The notes below the pieces were generated by a model. That model did not search any database and was not told the origin of the DNA. It saw nothing but the letters and a program-made list of their open reading frames with translations. Of a DNA stretch of 64,000 nt, positions 1 through 8,615 are shown one piece after another. Position 1 is the stretch's first letter. Each line of letters opens with the position of its first letter. Source of the DNA: Lujinxingiaceae bacterium (GTDB lineage Bacteria; Myxococcota_A; Bradymonadia; Bradymonadales; Bradymonadaceae); NCBI GenBank assembly GCA_013697635.1, contig JACCWM010000062.1, forward strand, positions 1-64,000. Direction: 5' to 3'. Made by a program: the position numbers and the translations under genes.

Positions 1-60
1 GACCAGGGTGGTCTGGCCGCCGCGCTCATCGCCAACCATTGCAGGGTGACTTCCGGGTGA
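1..60 (+). CDS. 3' end of an upstream gene, possibly recB or recC (partial)
   Basis: Frame 1 is open from the window edge and ends at the TGA at 58-60, giving 19 residues. The stop overlaps the GTG at 57 (GTGA), which suggests translational coupling to recD. Because recD commonly follows recB or recC in an operon, this is probably one of those, but 19 residues are too few to identify it from sequence. Confidence 0.4.
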   Translation, partial: DQGGLAAALIANHCRVTSG

Positions 61-2255
61 ATAGCCGCCCCTCTCTCGATCCGACCGGCACGGCCACCAG
101 AGCCTTTCGGCCTTTGCGCGCGCTGGCCGACGATGACGTCGCGCGTCTGCTCGCTGCTGCCGAAGACCACGAGCTCGATGCGCGCATCGCCTACATGGCC
201 CGCGAGCTCGTCGGCTTACAAGACGATCTGGCGCCGCTCGAGGCACGTGCGATGTTGTGTCTGGTGCTCGTTTCGCTGTTCAATCAGCGCCAGGGCAGCA
301 CGCGTCTGCCGCTCGATGCCTCGGCCGGCGGCTATCTGGCGACGCGGTTGGCCGAGTTCGTGCCGCGCGAGCTCTGGGAGCACGACGCGAGTTGGCAGCC
401 GGCCAACCTCGTCGCCCAGATTCGCACGCTGATCGACACCGGACGCGCGTCGGTGATCGTTGGGCGCACCGGCGAGTTCAAGCCCTTGATCGTCGCCGGA
501 GACTACCTCTACCACCAGCGCATGCACCACTTCGAGACTCGCCTGGTCGAGGCGCTCAAAGGCCGAATTGCGCGCCCCCCAGCCGCGCTCGATGCCGCCC
601 ATTTGTCGGTTGCGCTCGAGGAGGTGCTGGCCAATGCACCGCTTCGCGACGACGGGCGCGCCATGACGCTCAATGCCGAGCAGCAGTACGGCGTGTTGAC
701 GGCGCTGTTTGCGCCCTTGTCGATCATCACCGGCGGGCCGGGCACGGGAAAGACCTCGATCGTCGTCTCGATTCTGCGCATGCTTGCCCGCCAGGGCGTG
801 GCTGGCGAGGCGATCGCGCTGGCGGCGCCCACGGGCAAGGCGGCCAACCGCATGGGCGAGTCGATCAGCGCCCAGCTCGCCACGCTGGTGGAGCCTGGTG
901 CGGCGGATCTGGTGCTGCTCGAGTCACTGCCCAAGGCGCGCACGCTGCACCGGCTGCTCGGCTATTCACCCTCGCGCCAGACCTTTCATTTTCACGAAAA
1001 CAACCGTCTGGCGGAGCGCTTCGTGATCGTCGACGAGGCGTCGATGATCGATCTGTTCATGATGGAGCGCCTGATCGGCGCGGCCGGTGCGCCGTGCAAC
1101 CTCGTGCTTCTGGGCGACAGTGAGCAGCTTCCCTCGGTCGATACGGGCGCGATCTTGCGTGATCTGCTGCCCAAACAGCTCTCGACCAAGACCGCCTGGC
1201 GCCCGTTGGTCAAGGCAGCGCTGATCGATACGGTCTCGAGCGAGCCGCTGGCCGATGCCGCCGTGCGCCTTCGCGAGAGCTACCGCATGGATCCCAATCG
1301 GCCCACGGGCCGCAAGATCCTGGCCTTTGCGCAGCACATCAACGATGGCGCTCGAAGCGAGAAGCTGCTCGAGCTTTGCGACGACCTCGACGGGGCGCCG
1401 CTCGTCATCGAGCGCCCGGCGGCCTCGGCGCTCGAGTACCGCGCCGTCGAGCTGCTGCGTGCGCCGCGCGAGTTCGCCGACAGCTACAGCGCGCTGTTGA
1501 GCGACTTCGTCGATCACTGGTTCGAGCAGCGCATTCGCGCTTTGGCCGACTTCGATGCGCGCATCCAAGCGAGCTATTTCTACGACGGCACAAGCTTTGA
1601 TCAGGCCGCCATGGGCGGGCTCGAGGCCCTGTTCAACCACTTCAACCAGGCGCGCGTGCTGACCCTGACGCGCGTGCATCCAACCGGCTCCGAGCGCATC
1701 AATGCTGCCTTTCACGCGCGTTATCTGGAGCAACGCGAGGGCGCGCGTTGGGATTATGTGGCCGGCGAGCCGGTGCTCATGCTTCGAAACGACTACGAGC
1801 GAGGCTTGTTCAACGGCGATCAGGGGCTGATCTTGTGGGTGCAGCGCGAGCCTGGCGAGAAGGCCGAGTTGATGGCCGTCTTTGCGCGCAACCGGCGCTT
1901 TGAGCCCTACCATCTGGGCGCCTTGCGACCGCACATCGAGCATGCGTTTGCCATGACCGTGCACAAGGCTCAGGGCTCGGAGTTCAAGCACATCGCGCTG
2001 GTCTTGCCGCATCGCGACCTGCCCCTCTTGAGCCGCGAGATCTTGTATACTGGAGTCACCCGCGCCAGCGAGTCGGTCAGCGTGATCGGGCGCGCCGATC
2101 TGCTGGAGAGCGGCTCCAGGCGCAGCATCGAGCGCTTCTGCGGCGTGGCCGAAAAGCTCGCGGCCGGCCTGTCCGCTGGCGCGCCGGCCGAGCTGGCGGT
2201 CGTGGCCCAGGCGCCATCGCGCCCGGTGCAGGGCGTGCTCTTCCCCCTCGAATAG
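57..2255 (+). CDS. recD: RecD, exodeoxyribonuclease V alpha subunit (5'-3' helicase)
   Basis: This is the superfamily 1B helicase subunit of RecBCD, which unwinds and resects double-strand DNA ends for recombination. A P-loop (GGPGTGKT) lies near residue 226, a Walker B (VDEASMID) near 325, and the late helicase motif TVHKAQGSEF near 634, followed by YTGVTRA, which is typical of RecD C-termini. The length of about 732 residues is somewhat longer than the Escherichia coli protein. The N-terminal 200 residues are the helical RecD N-domain that contacts the rest of the complex. A TTG at 39 would add six codons, but the GTG at 57 overlaps the upstream stop and fits coupled translation better. The end at 2255 is followed by a short AT-rich gap. 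Confidence 0.93.
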   Translation: MNSRPSLDPTGTATRAFRPLRALADDDVARLLAAAEDHELDARIAYMARELVGLQDDLAPLEARAMLCLVLVSLFNQRQGSTRLPLDASAGGYLATRLAEFVPRELWEHDASWQPANLVAQIRTLIDTGRASVIVGRTGEFKPLIVAGDYLYHQRMHHFETRLVEALKGRIARPPAALDAAHLSVALEEVLANAPLRDDGRAMTLNAEQQYGVLTALFAPLSIITGGPGTGKTSIVVSILRMLARQGVAGEAIALAAPTGKAANRMGESISAQLATLVEPGAADLVLLESLPKARTLHRLLGYSPSRQTFHFHENNRLAERFVIVDEASMIDLFMMERLIGAAGAPCNLVLLGDSEQLPSVDTGAILRDLLPKQLSTKTAWRPLVKAALIDTVSSEPLADAAVRLRESYRMDPNRPTGRKILAFAQHINDGARSEKLLELCDDLDGAPLVIERPAASALEYRAVELLRAPREFADSYSALLSDFVDHWFEQRIRALADFDARIQASYFYDGTSFDQAAMGGLEALFNHFNQARVLTLTRVHPTGSERINAAFHARYLEQREGARWDYVAGEPVLMLRNDYERGLFNGDQGLILWVQREPGEKAELMAVFARNRRFEPYHLGALRPHIEHAFAMTVHKAQGSEFKHIALVLPHRDLPLLSREILYTGVTRASESVSVIGRADLLESGSRRSIERFCGVAEKLAAGLSAGAPAELAVVAQAPSRPVQGVLFPLE

Positions 2256-2285
2256 AAATCTTGAAAGGCTCAAGCTGCTGATTAC

Positions 2286-2305
2286 ATTGGATTCTACTGT
2301 CCAAT
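2286..2305. other. Inverted repeat downstream of recD
   Basis: ATTGGA and TCCAAT form a 6-bp stem with an 8-base loop in the 156-base gap between recD and the secreted-protein gene. It lies in a locally AT-rich stretch. It could be an operator for the downstream gene or part of a weak terminator. There is no U-tract directly after it, so an intrinsic terminator is unlikely. Confidence 0.3.
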
Positions 2306-2411
2306 ACAGCCATTTTAAGCGTTTCGTTCTTGTCAATCGCGCCCGGTGTTGTTTTGCGCCGCCAGACGCCTTGTCATGCGCGATCTCGAGCGCTCTTAGC
2401 GGGAGCTTGCC

Positions 2412-4148
2412 ATGCACCAATGTGTCAGCACGTCGGATCACGGTTGGAAGATTGTTCTTTTGAGCGCTGTGTGCACTGTAGCGCTGCCATCGCTTGCCTG
2501 GGCGGCCACGCCCCAGGCACCCGATGCCATCTTTCTCGTCGGCGGCAGCATCTACTCGAACGGACAGTCGAACAACCTTGGTCCGGCGGCCCAGCAGGTG
2601 CTTGACGACTACTGGATCTCGGGAGCCTGCCCGCTGGCCGACGGTACAACCTCGCGTTGCGACGCGCTGCGACTGGGGTTATCGGTCTATGCCCGATCCT
2701 GTGCACAGCCGGGCGTCAAGGTTGTCGTCGCGCCCCAGGAGGACGGCGGCGCGCTGGTCAAGAGCGCGATGCAGAGCCTGCACACTCAGGCCGGCGCGCT
2801 GTTCTGCGGCGATACGACTTACCGACCACTTGACGAGGCGCTCTGGAGTCACGAAGCCGCCACCTTTCCCGGGGGCGTGGGCGCCGACGAAGATCTCAAG
2901 GACATTTGGTTTGAGCGAGCGCATCTGACGCTGCTGATCGTCGACGATCTGCCCCAGAGCTCGGAGGGCGTCTATGGCAACCGCGTCAAAGCGAGCTTGC
3001 AGGCGACATGCGAGCTCTTTGAGGGAAACATTGCGCAAGGCGTGCCCGCGATGCCCAGTTGGGTGATGCTCGCGCGCCAGCACCACCATCGCGCCGCCCC
3101 CTTCGCCGGGCTGCTCGCTGCGGCCGGTGGCACGGGCACGTGTTGCCATGCGCCAAGCGGCATCTGTGATCCGATCGCCGACGTGATCGACGTCTGTGAG
3201 CACGCCTCCTCGCGCACTGAAGCCGCTCTGCGCGCCGATCTGGCCGGTGGACGCTACCGCTGTTCGCCAGGATCCAAGAGCTTTTCGACGGGCCTGATGG
3301 ACTTTGGCACCGCCACCAACGATCAGGGAACGCTACCCCAGATCCGCTGTCACCTGGCCGGAAGCAAGACCGGCGACATTTGCAACCAGGGTCGCCGGCG
3401 TGAGACCGACATCCTGGGTATTTTTGCCTGCGTGCATCAACTGCCACGCGGCGTCAGCGCCGAGGATGCGGTCATCCGTTTTTGCCCGAACAACAGCGTC
3501 AACTGTGAGCTGCTCACCGAAGCGAACGGCGGCATCGAGTTCATTGACTCGGCGCGCACGCTCTACACTCTGGCCGGAAAGACCGCCAGCGGTCAGTCGC
3601 GCTGCCAGGCACTGGCACAGGGCAAGGGCACGATCGAGGTCAACGTTTGCCTTGGCGAAGGTGAGCCGTGTTTGACCGGAAAATCCGGCCGCTGCGCCGA
3701 GGGCCGGATCTACTGTGAGGGTGGCCAGGAGCTGTGCCGCCAGCTCTATGCGCCGATGCCCGAGATTTGCAACGGACTCGACAATGACTGCGATGGGCGC
3801 GCCGACAATCTCTCGAGCAGCAGTGCCGAGACTGCCAGTCTGCCGGCAAGCCACAAGCAGCTCGCCTGCTTTGGACGTGACGCCTGCACCTGCCCCAATG
3901 GTGCAGAAGCCGAACATGCCGGCGCTAATCTGCAGAGCTATCTCAATGCCTGGACGGGCCGCTGCCACTGCAGTCCGTCGCTCGACGACGGCCCCCTGGC
4001 GCTGGTGCCAGAGGCCGAGATTCGCGACGGGGCCGCCTGCTCGCAGGGCAGCGAGCGGCGCGCAACGGGCTTTGGCATCGCCGGAGCTGGACTGCTGTTG
4101 TTGCTGGCCTGTATGCGCATCATCATGGTTTCGAGAAAGCCGCGCTAG
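2412..4148 (+). CDS. Secreted or membrane-anchored cysteine-rich protein with a CNGxDNDCDG motif
   Basis: The product has 578 residues. It begins with a signal peptide (hydrophobic core at residues 16-30 ending in AWA) and ends with a single membrane segment near 556-572 followed by arginines and lysines, so it is probably exported and anchored by its C-terminus. Residues 38-300 have a faint von Willebrand A-like layout, with a beta strand running into a GGS loop and a later LDEAL segment. I do not see an intact MIDAS, so this is only suggestive. Near residue 455 is ICNGLDNDCDG, a motif common in myxobacterial surface proteins related to the MopE/putative metal-binding families. Many cysteines suggest disulfides outside the cytoplasm. 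GGGAG precedes the ATG. Function unknown. Confidence 0.75.
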   Translation: MHQCVSTSDHGWKIVLLSAVCTVALPSLAWAATPQAPDAIFLVGGSIYSNGQSNNLGPAAQQVLDDYWISGACPLADGTTSRCDALRLGLSVYARSCAQPGVKVVVAPQEDGGALVKSAMQSLHTQAGALFCGDTTYRPLDEALWSHEAATFPGGVGADEDLKDIWFERAHLTLLIVDDLPQSSEGVYGNRVKASLQATCELFEGNIAQGVPAMPSWVMLARQHHHRAAPFAGLLAAAGGTGTCCHAPSGICDPIADVIDVCEHASSRTEAALRADLAGGRYRCSPGSKSFSTGLMDFGTATNDQGTLPQIRCHLAGSKTGDICNQGRRRETDILGIFACVHQLPRGVSAEDAVIRFCPNNSVNCELLTEANGGIEFIDSARTLYTLAGKTASGQSRCQALAQGKGTIEVNVCLGEGEPCLTGKSGRCAEGRIYCEGGQELCRQLYAPMPEICNGLDNDCDGRADNLSSSSAETASLPASHKQLACFGRDACTCPNGAEAEHAGANLQSYLNAWTGRCHCSPSLDDGPLALVPEAEIRDGAACSQGSERRATGFGIAGAGLLLLLACMRIIMVSRKPR

Positions 4149-4185
4149 TCCACATGCTTTTGAGCGTCGACAACCATGGCGAATC

Positions 4186-4220
4186 CCGTGTAAAAATCCT
4201 TTCTCAGGACGCATACACGG
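4186..4220. promoter_or_regulatory. Nested inverted repeats ahead of the malate synthase-like gene
   Basis: CCGTGT (4186-4191) pairs with ACACGG (4215-4220). Inside it, TCCT pairs with AGGA around a short loop. The element ends 18 bases before the start codon, so it could be an operator or a folded 5' leader that masks or exposes the ribosome-binding site. This is based only on visible symmetry. Confidence 0.3.
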
Positions 4221-4238
4221 CCCCGGCGCAGGATTCCC

Positions 4239-6290
4239 ATGACCACCTACGACATCGCTTATTATCTCGATTACCTACCGCCCGGTCTGCTCGCGCAGGC
4301 CGACGCACAAGCAGTGCCTGTCGCTGGCGTGGCCGGGCTGCGTGTTGCGCCGGGCCTGCGCGAGGCGTTTGCCACGATCGAGACCGACGAGGCGCTGGCC
4401 TTTGTCTGTGAGCTCTACGAGGCAACCCGCGAGCATCTGGCCGACGTCTTGGAGCAGCGCGCGATCGATCGCGCTTTTATCGACGCGGCCGTAGAGGGCT
4501 GCGCAAAACGAAACGTCGGTCGCGTGTATCTCAGTGAAGAATATGAGACGGTCATTGGCAAGCGTGATGCCGATGGCCGCGTCGTCGTCGGGCCGCTGCC
4601 GGCCGGCCAACGCGCTGAGATCGATCAGATTGCGCCCGTTGTGATCCCGGAGTTTTTGCGCGGCGATCAGGTCACCCTCTTTGGGCCGCCGGATACGGCC
4701 AAGATGTCGATCAACGCGATGAACGCCCTGCACCGTCGCGCCCCCGGCGAGCCGGCGATCGTCGGCTCGCTCGTCGAGGCCAGCGGGCAGGTCCCGCGCT
4801 GGGGCGCGGACAACGAGGACTCCAAGACCCCGATCATGCGAGCCTTCTTGCAGGCCTGCGAGAACCTGACGGGCTGCTTTGACGGCACGCTTCGCATCGA
4901 GGAAGACGGCGCCAAGACCTATGAGCTTGCCGCCGATGGCCTCTCAAAGCCGATCAAGCGCATCCCGGGCATTGCCCTGCCCGACGGCAATCACCTCTTG
5001 CGGGGCAATCCGCTGCCGTTGCACCTCTATGATTTTGCCATGCACCTGTTTCACAACTGGAGCCGGCCCGAGGCGCTGGTTTTCTATATCCCCAAGCTCG
5101 AGAATGAGGAGGAGGCGGCCTACATCAAGGCGATGATCGGCCAGGCCGAGGCGCAGATTCGAGCGCTTCATCCCTGCTATGAGCTTGGCACGGTGCGCCT
5201 GTTCATCGTCTTTGAGAACCCGCGCGCGATCTTTCGCATCCGCGAGATCGTCGCCGCGCTCTCGCCGCATTTTCTCGGTGGGAGTCTGGGTTGGCACGAC
5301 TTTTTGGCCTCGACGGCGCGCGTCTTTCGCCGCGATCCCAACTACCGCATCCCGGTCAAAGCCGATCCGAACATCGTGATCAACCACATCCGCGAGAGCC
5401 ACCATATTCTGGTCGACGCCTTGACGCCTTTGAACGGCATCAAGATCGGCGGCATGTACGGCGTGCTCTATGAGAGCGGCAACCCGGCTTCCTATCAGGT
5501 GACGATGGTCGGCTACGTCAAGGACATCGTCACCCAGCTCAAGCGCGGGCTCGATGGCTTCTGGGTCGCCCACCCAGATTTCGTGCGCCCGGGCCTTGCG
5601 CTGGTCGAGGCCTTTCGCCGCTGGAGTGCAGACCCAGACGACGGCGTGCTCGTCGAGCTGATCGGCGCGCTGGTCACCGATCCGGTCGAGCGCGCGCCGC
5701 TGCTCGAGTTCGTGCTCGGCGAGGACGTCAGCGGCCTGGCGGCTGACCACCCGCTCTACAACCGCGGCGTGCTCGCGGCCGACATCACGATCTCCGACTA
5801 CATCGCCAACGATGACCCCGAGGAGGTGCGCTACAACGTCTTTCAAGCCTTGCAGTATCTGGCAGACTGGCTGTCGGGCAATGGGTGCGTGGCCCTGCCC
5901 GCAGCCATGACGTCGGCCTCGGGTGAAGCGGTGTTTGTGCGTATCATGGACGATCTGGCGACCACCGAACGCTCGCGTTGGGAGTTGTGGGCCGAGATCG
6001 CCCATGGTCGCGTGCCCCTGGCGCTCTTTGAGCGCATCCTCGACGAGGAGCTCAGCTTCATCCGCCAGGGCCAGGAGACGGCCTCCAAGCGCGTACAGGT
6101 CAAGTGGGAGGGTGAGGCGGCCGGCTGGTATCCGATCGCCGCGCGCCTGTTGCACGAGCTGGCCACGCGCGCCGAGCCCCCGGAGTTCGCCACCGAGCTG
6201 CTCATGCCCTTTACGCTCGACTGCGTGCGCCTGGCCGCCGACCCCTGGGCGACCGTCGTCGCGCTATGCCCGGAGCACTTTCAAGCGTGA
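4239..6290 (+). CDS. Divergent malate synthase family protein
   Basis: Malate synthase condenses glyoxylate with acetyl-CoA to form malate. The family landmarks are in order. HLLRGNPLPLH is near residue 250. FYIPKLENEEEA starts near 280. Glu326 (FEN) and Asp353 (WHDF) match the two magnesium ligands of the TIM barrel. GLDGFWVAHPDFV, near residue 432, is the equivalent of the family GFDGTWVAHPDL block. IMDDLATTERSR, near 568, matches the segment carrying the catalytic aspartate base. At 683 residues it is longer than the bacterial A form (about 530), with an extended N-terminus. No isocitrate lyase gene is nearby. It may be a true malate synthase or a related lyase of changed specificity. GGA precedes the ATG. 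Confidence 0.75.
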   Translation: MTTYDIAYYLDYLPPGLLAQADAQAVPVAGVAGLRVAPGLREAFATIETDEALAFVCELYEATREHLADVLEQRAIDRAFIDAAVEGCAKRNVGRVYLSEEYETVIGKRDADGRVVVGPLPAGQRAEIDQIAPVVIPEFLRGDQVTLFGPPDTAKMSINAMNALHRRAPGEPAIVGSLVEASGQVPRWGADNEDSKTPIMRAFLQACENLTGCFDGTLRIEEDGAKTYELAADGLSKPIKRIPGIALPDGNHLLRGNPLPLHLYDFAMHLFHNWSRPEALVFYIPKLENEEEAAYIKAMIGQAEAQIRALHPCYELGTVRLFIVFENPRAIFRIREIVAALSPHFLGGSLGWHDFLASTARVFRRDPNYRIPVKADPNIVINHIRESHHILVDALTPLNGIKIGGMYGVLYESGNPASYQVTMVGYVKDIVTQLKRGLDGFWVAHPDFVRPGLALVEAFRRWSADPDDGVLVELIGALVTDPVERAPLLEFVLGEDVSGLAADHPLYNRGVLAADITISDYIANDDPEEVRYNVFQALQYLADWLSGNGCVALPAAMTSASGEAVFVRIMDDLATTERSRWELWAEIAHGRVPLALFERILDEELSFIRQGQETASKRVQVKWEGEAAGWYPIAARLLHELATRAEPPEFATELLMPFTLDCVRLAADPWATVVALCPEHFQA

Positions 6291-6354
6291 AAACCTGGCC
6301 GTAGCTTGTCGCGAGCATCGCACCCGGATTCGCAAGGCCGAACGCAGACGCCGT

Positions 6355-6417
6355 GGGGGTAGACGTCCATCGCGACCAATGTTGGCGAGGATTTCCCGCG
6401 ATTGAAGCCGGGCTTCG
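6355..6417 (+). repeat. REP-like 63-bp element, copy R1
   Basis: It starts with GGGGGTAGAC and ends with GATTTCCCGC, then GATTGAAGCCGGGCTTCG. The end is a near-perfect palindrome able to form a hairpin. It is exactly 63 bases from the first G of the run to the end of the palindrome, like the other copies. It sits between convergent genes, 65 bases after the malate synthase stop. Confidence 0.8.
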
Positions 6418-6545
6418 GACGGCGGACGGCACGCGCCGCGTGGTAAGATGTGAAATCTCTTGTTGCACGTGTGTTATTGGCTGGCGTCGGTGGCGTCGTC
6501 GCCAGCAGACACGTCGTCGGTGGCGCATTGGTTAGGAAACCTGAA

Positions 6546-6584
6546 GGCAGCCAAACCCCAGGGGCAGCAAACCCCAGGGGCAGC
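6546..6584. repeat. Short tandem repeat, about 16-17 bp units
   Basis: GGCAGCCAAACCCCAGG is followed directly by GGCAGCAAACCCCAGG, and the start of a third unit (GGCAGC) merges into the palindromic end of REP-like copy R2. The repeat appears to have grown from the edge of that element, as also seen downstream of the RAYT gene. Confidence 0.6.
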
Positions 6585-6641
6585 AGGGCTTCCATTGCGG
6601 GGAATCCGCACAGGAGTTGGTCGATCGAGCCATTCACCCCC
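6579..6641 (-). repeat. REP-like 63-bp element, copy R2
   Basis: Read on the minus strand it begins GGGGGTGAATGG and ends GATTCCCCGC, then AATGGAAGCCCTGCTGCC. The palindrome is partly degraded, but the length is again exactly 63 bases. It faces R1 with its palindromic end and lies between the same convergent genes. Confidence 0.75.
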
Positions 6642-6647
6642 AAACAC

Positions 6648-6676
6648 GGTGGCATTTTGACGCGATTAGGAGCCGA
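6648..6676. repeat. 29-bp direct repeat, first copy
   Basis: The sequence beginning GGTGGCATTTTGACGCG and ending GAGCCGA recurs at 6819-6847 with about three mismatches. The second copy overlaps the stop codon of the FemAB-like gene, so this copy may be a relic of a duplicated gene end. Confidence 0.55.
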
Positions 6677-6818
6677 AGGCTAACGCTCGCGCGCCGAGTC
6701 AAAGGCCGCCGCGTGGTGCAAGCGCCTTGCAGGATTACGCAGATACGGTGAGACGCTGCACACAAGCAAATAGCGGGTCTGACGGCCGGCCACGATGAGC
6801 CATTGGGCGAAGACGCTA

Positions 6819-6847
6819 GGTGGCATTTTGACGCGCTTAAGAGCCGA
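6819..6847. repeat. 29-bp direct repeat, second copy, at the 3' end of the FemAB-like gene
   Basis: This is the partner of the repeat at 6648-6676, lying 171 bases further on in the same orientation. It covers the last codons and stop of the minus-strand FemAB-like gene. Confidence 0.55.
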
Positions 6848-7985
6848 TTGGCGAGTGGCTCGCCAAGTAGACGATCTCGGCTTCGAGCTGGGCGCGCTCG
6901 CGGGTGATGAAGTCGGCCACGGCCATGCGCAGGCGCGTGTCACGGATAAAATGTGCGCTGTAGGTTCTGGTCGGGCTAAAGCCGCGCTCGAACTTGTGTT
7001 CGCCGCCGGCGCCGGGCTCGAAGACGGCCACGCCGTGCTCGATGCACCAGGAGATCGCGCGGTACATGCAGACCTCGAAGTGCGTAAACTCCACCTCTTT
7101 GAGCGCGCCCCAATAGCGGCCGTAGAGGCGCTCGCCCTTGTAGAGATTGAAGGTGCCGGCAAATGGTGCGCCGCTCTGGTGGGCAGTGACCAGATGCAAC
7201 CGATCGGGAAGCGTCGTGTGCAGCTCCTCGAAGAATTCGAGGCTGAGGTACTGCTGGCCGTAGTAGAACTTGTTGACCGTGTCTTTGTAGTATTTGAAGA
7301 CGCGCTGTAAATCCTTGCGTTCGACTTCGCGGCCGAGCTTGATCTCGGTGGTTACGCCCGCTTCGTCGAGTTTGCGGCGCTCGCGGCGGATGTTCGCGCG
7401 GCGCTTGGCGCCGAAACGGCCCAAAAACGCGTTGAAGCTCGTGTAGTCCGTGTTCTTCCAGTGGTATTGCAGCCCGGTGCGAATCGGCAGGCCGAGCTCC
7501 TCGAAGACCGGGATTTCCTCTTCGGTGATGAAGTTGAAGTGCACGGAGGAGAGGCCCATCTGCTCGGCAAGCTGCACGGCGGCCGCAGCGAGCACGCGGC
7601 GCACCTCGCTGGCATCCTCGGCGTCGGCCGCGACGAGCAGGCGCGCACCGGTTACGGGCGTAAAAGGCACGCCGACCACGGCCTTGGGATAGTAGGCGAT
7701 GCCGGCGCGCTGGGCGCCCTCGGCCCAGCCCCAGTCGAAGACGAATTCACCCGTGGAGTTGGTCTTGAGATACAGCGGCAGCGCGCCGACGATTCGGGCG
7801 CCCTCGCGAAGCACGAAGATCTGGGGCAGCCAGCCGCTGGCTTCGCCGACACAGCCGGTGGTCTCGAGGGCGGCCAAAAAGCCGTGCTCGAGAAACGGAC
7901 TGTGCTCGCCTACCAGCGCATCCCACGTCGCGCGCTCGAGGCGCGCGACGCCGTCGAGGATCTCGACGACATATTTGGAGGACAT
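6837..7985 (-). CDS. FemAB-like GNAT-fold acyltransferase (PF04339 type)
   Basis: The 382-residue product matches in layout the FemAB-like peptidoglycan biosynthesis/recognition family (DUF482). An N-terminal GNAT-like half (VGALPLYLKTNSTGEFVFDWGWA, given here only as the segment near residues 65-90) precedes a second half holding the conserved AKRRANIRRERRK basic segment near 200 and HFEVCMYRAI plus FEPGAGGEHKFERGF near 310-345. It is cytoplasmic, with no signal peptide. The acceptor is unknown. The family is usually annotated as transferring aminoacyl or acyl groups to cell-wall or small-molecule substrates. The ATG lies three bases after the rsmG stop, so it is the last gene of the clp-like/rsmG operon. 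Confidence 0.8.
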   Translation of the reverse strand: MSSKYVVEILDGVARLERATWDALVGEHSPFLEHGFLAALETTGCVGEASGWLPQIFVLREGARIVGALPLYLKTNSTGEFVFDWGWAEGAQRAGIAYYPKAVVGVPFTPVTGARLLVAADAEDASEVRRVLAAAAVQLAEQMGLSSVHFNFITEEEIPVFEELGLPIRTGLQYHWKNTDYTSFNAFLGRFGAKRRANIRRERRKLDEAGVTTEIKLGREVERKDLQRVFKYYKDTVNKFYYGQQYLSLEFFEELHTTLPDRLHLVTAHQSGAPFAGTFNLYKGERLYGRYWGALKEVEFTHFEVCMYRAISWCIEHGVAVFEPGAGGEHKFERGFSPTRTYSAHFIRDTRLRMAVADFITRERAQLEAEIVYLASHSPIGS

Positions 7986-7988
7986 GGC

Positions 7989-8615
7989 CTACCTCAAAGG
8001 TGCTCGAAACGCGTACACAGCCCGATCTTCGCCGTCCGACGAGCTGCTCGCGCATTGGCCGACCAGCGTGAATCCGAGCTCGCCGGCACGCTGCTGCAGG
8101 CCTTCGAGCGCGTGGGGCCTGGTCATGCAGACGATGGTGCCCTCGGGTTGCACCCAGGCGCTGGCCGTCTCCAGCCACTCAAGCGGCGGCTGAAAGGCCT
8201 TGGAGACGACGTAGTCGTAGCGGGCAGCGGTGAGCTCCTCGATGCGCTTGTTCTCGATCGTAACACCGCTCAGGCCCAGACGGGTGGCGACGATTTTGAG
8301 GAAGGTCGCGCGCTTTCGGCGCGGCTCGACCAGCGTCAGGGCGCAGTCGTCGAAGACGATGCGAAGCGCGATGCCGGGAAGCCCGGCGCCCGTTCCGACA
8401 TCAAGCATATGCCCGACGGGGCGCGCGGCAACGCCGGCGCGCAGGCTGTCGATGAGCAAGTCGTCGACGATCGCCTGCGCGCTCAAGGGGCCGATGAGGT
8501 TGGAGCCCTCGTTGAAGCGCTGCAAGAGCGCCAGATACGTGGTGAAGCGCTCGCCGGTTCGGTTGTCAAAGGGTAAGCGCTGGGCGTGGCAAAAGGACTC
8601 GATGGCCTCGATCAT
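7989..8615 (-). CDS. rsmG: RsmG (GidB), 16S rRNA m7G527 methyltransferase
   Basis: RsmG methylates N7 of G527 in 16S rRNA using S-adenosylmethionine, and its loss often gives low-level streptomycin resistance. The product has 208 residues, the usual length. The SAM-binding loop DVGTGAGLPGI begins at residue 72, and the later VVSKAF segment matches the family's conserved block. The chosen ATG at 8615 overlaps the stop of the upstream Clp-like gene (ATGA), which indicates coupling. The longer reading frame upstream is inside that gene and is not used. Confidence 0.92.
   Translation of the reverse strand: MIEAIESFCHAQRLPFDNRTGERFTTYLALLQRFNEGSNLIGPLSAQAIVDDLLIDSLRAGVAARPVGHMLDVGTGAGLPGIALRIVFDDCALTLVEPRRKRATFLKIVATRLGLSGVTIENKRIEELTAARYDYVVSKAFQPPLEWLETASAWVQPEGTIVCMTRPHALEGLQQRAGELGFTLVGQCASSSSDGEDRAVYAFRAPLR

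Larger units (their letters stand above)
6291..6836. other. Repeat-bearing intergenic region between convergent genes
   Basis: This gap of about 546 bases separates two convergent genes and holds no credible gene. It contains two 63-bp REP-like elements in opposite orientation, a short 16-17 bp tandem repeat (6546-6578) running into the second element, and one copy of a 29-bp direct repeat whose second copy overlaps the end of the FemAB-like gene. The rest shows nothing recognisable. Confidence 0.6.

Noticed and set aside
2286-2305. Intrinsic terminator after recD
   Set aside because: The stem is only six A/T-rich base pairs and no T-run follows. I list it only as an inverted repeat.
966-2441. 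Long open frame antisense to recD (491 codons) and others like it at 9308-10309, 30318-31652, 43075-44529, 45077-46483 and 51052-52314
   Set aside because: Each lies opposite a gene with clear motifs and has no recognisable domain. High GC with few stop codons makes such antisense frames common.
8380-8400. Further copy of the palindromic repeat core (GGAAGCCCGGC) inside rsmG
   Set aside because: It encodes the conserved GLPG loop and lacks the G-run and the 63-bp spacing, so it is coincidental.
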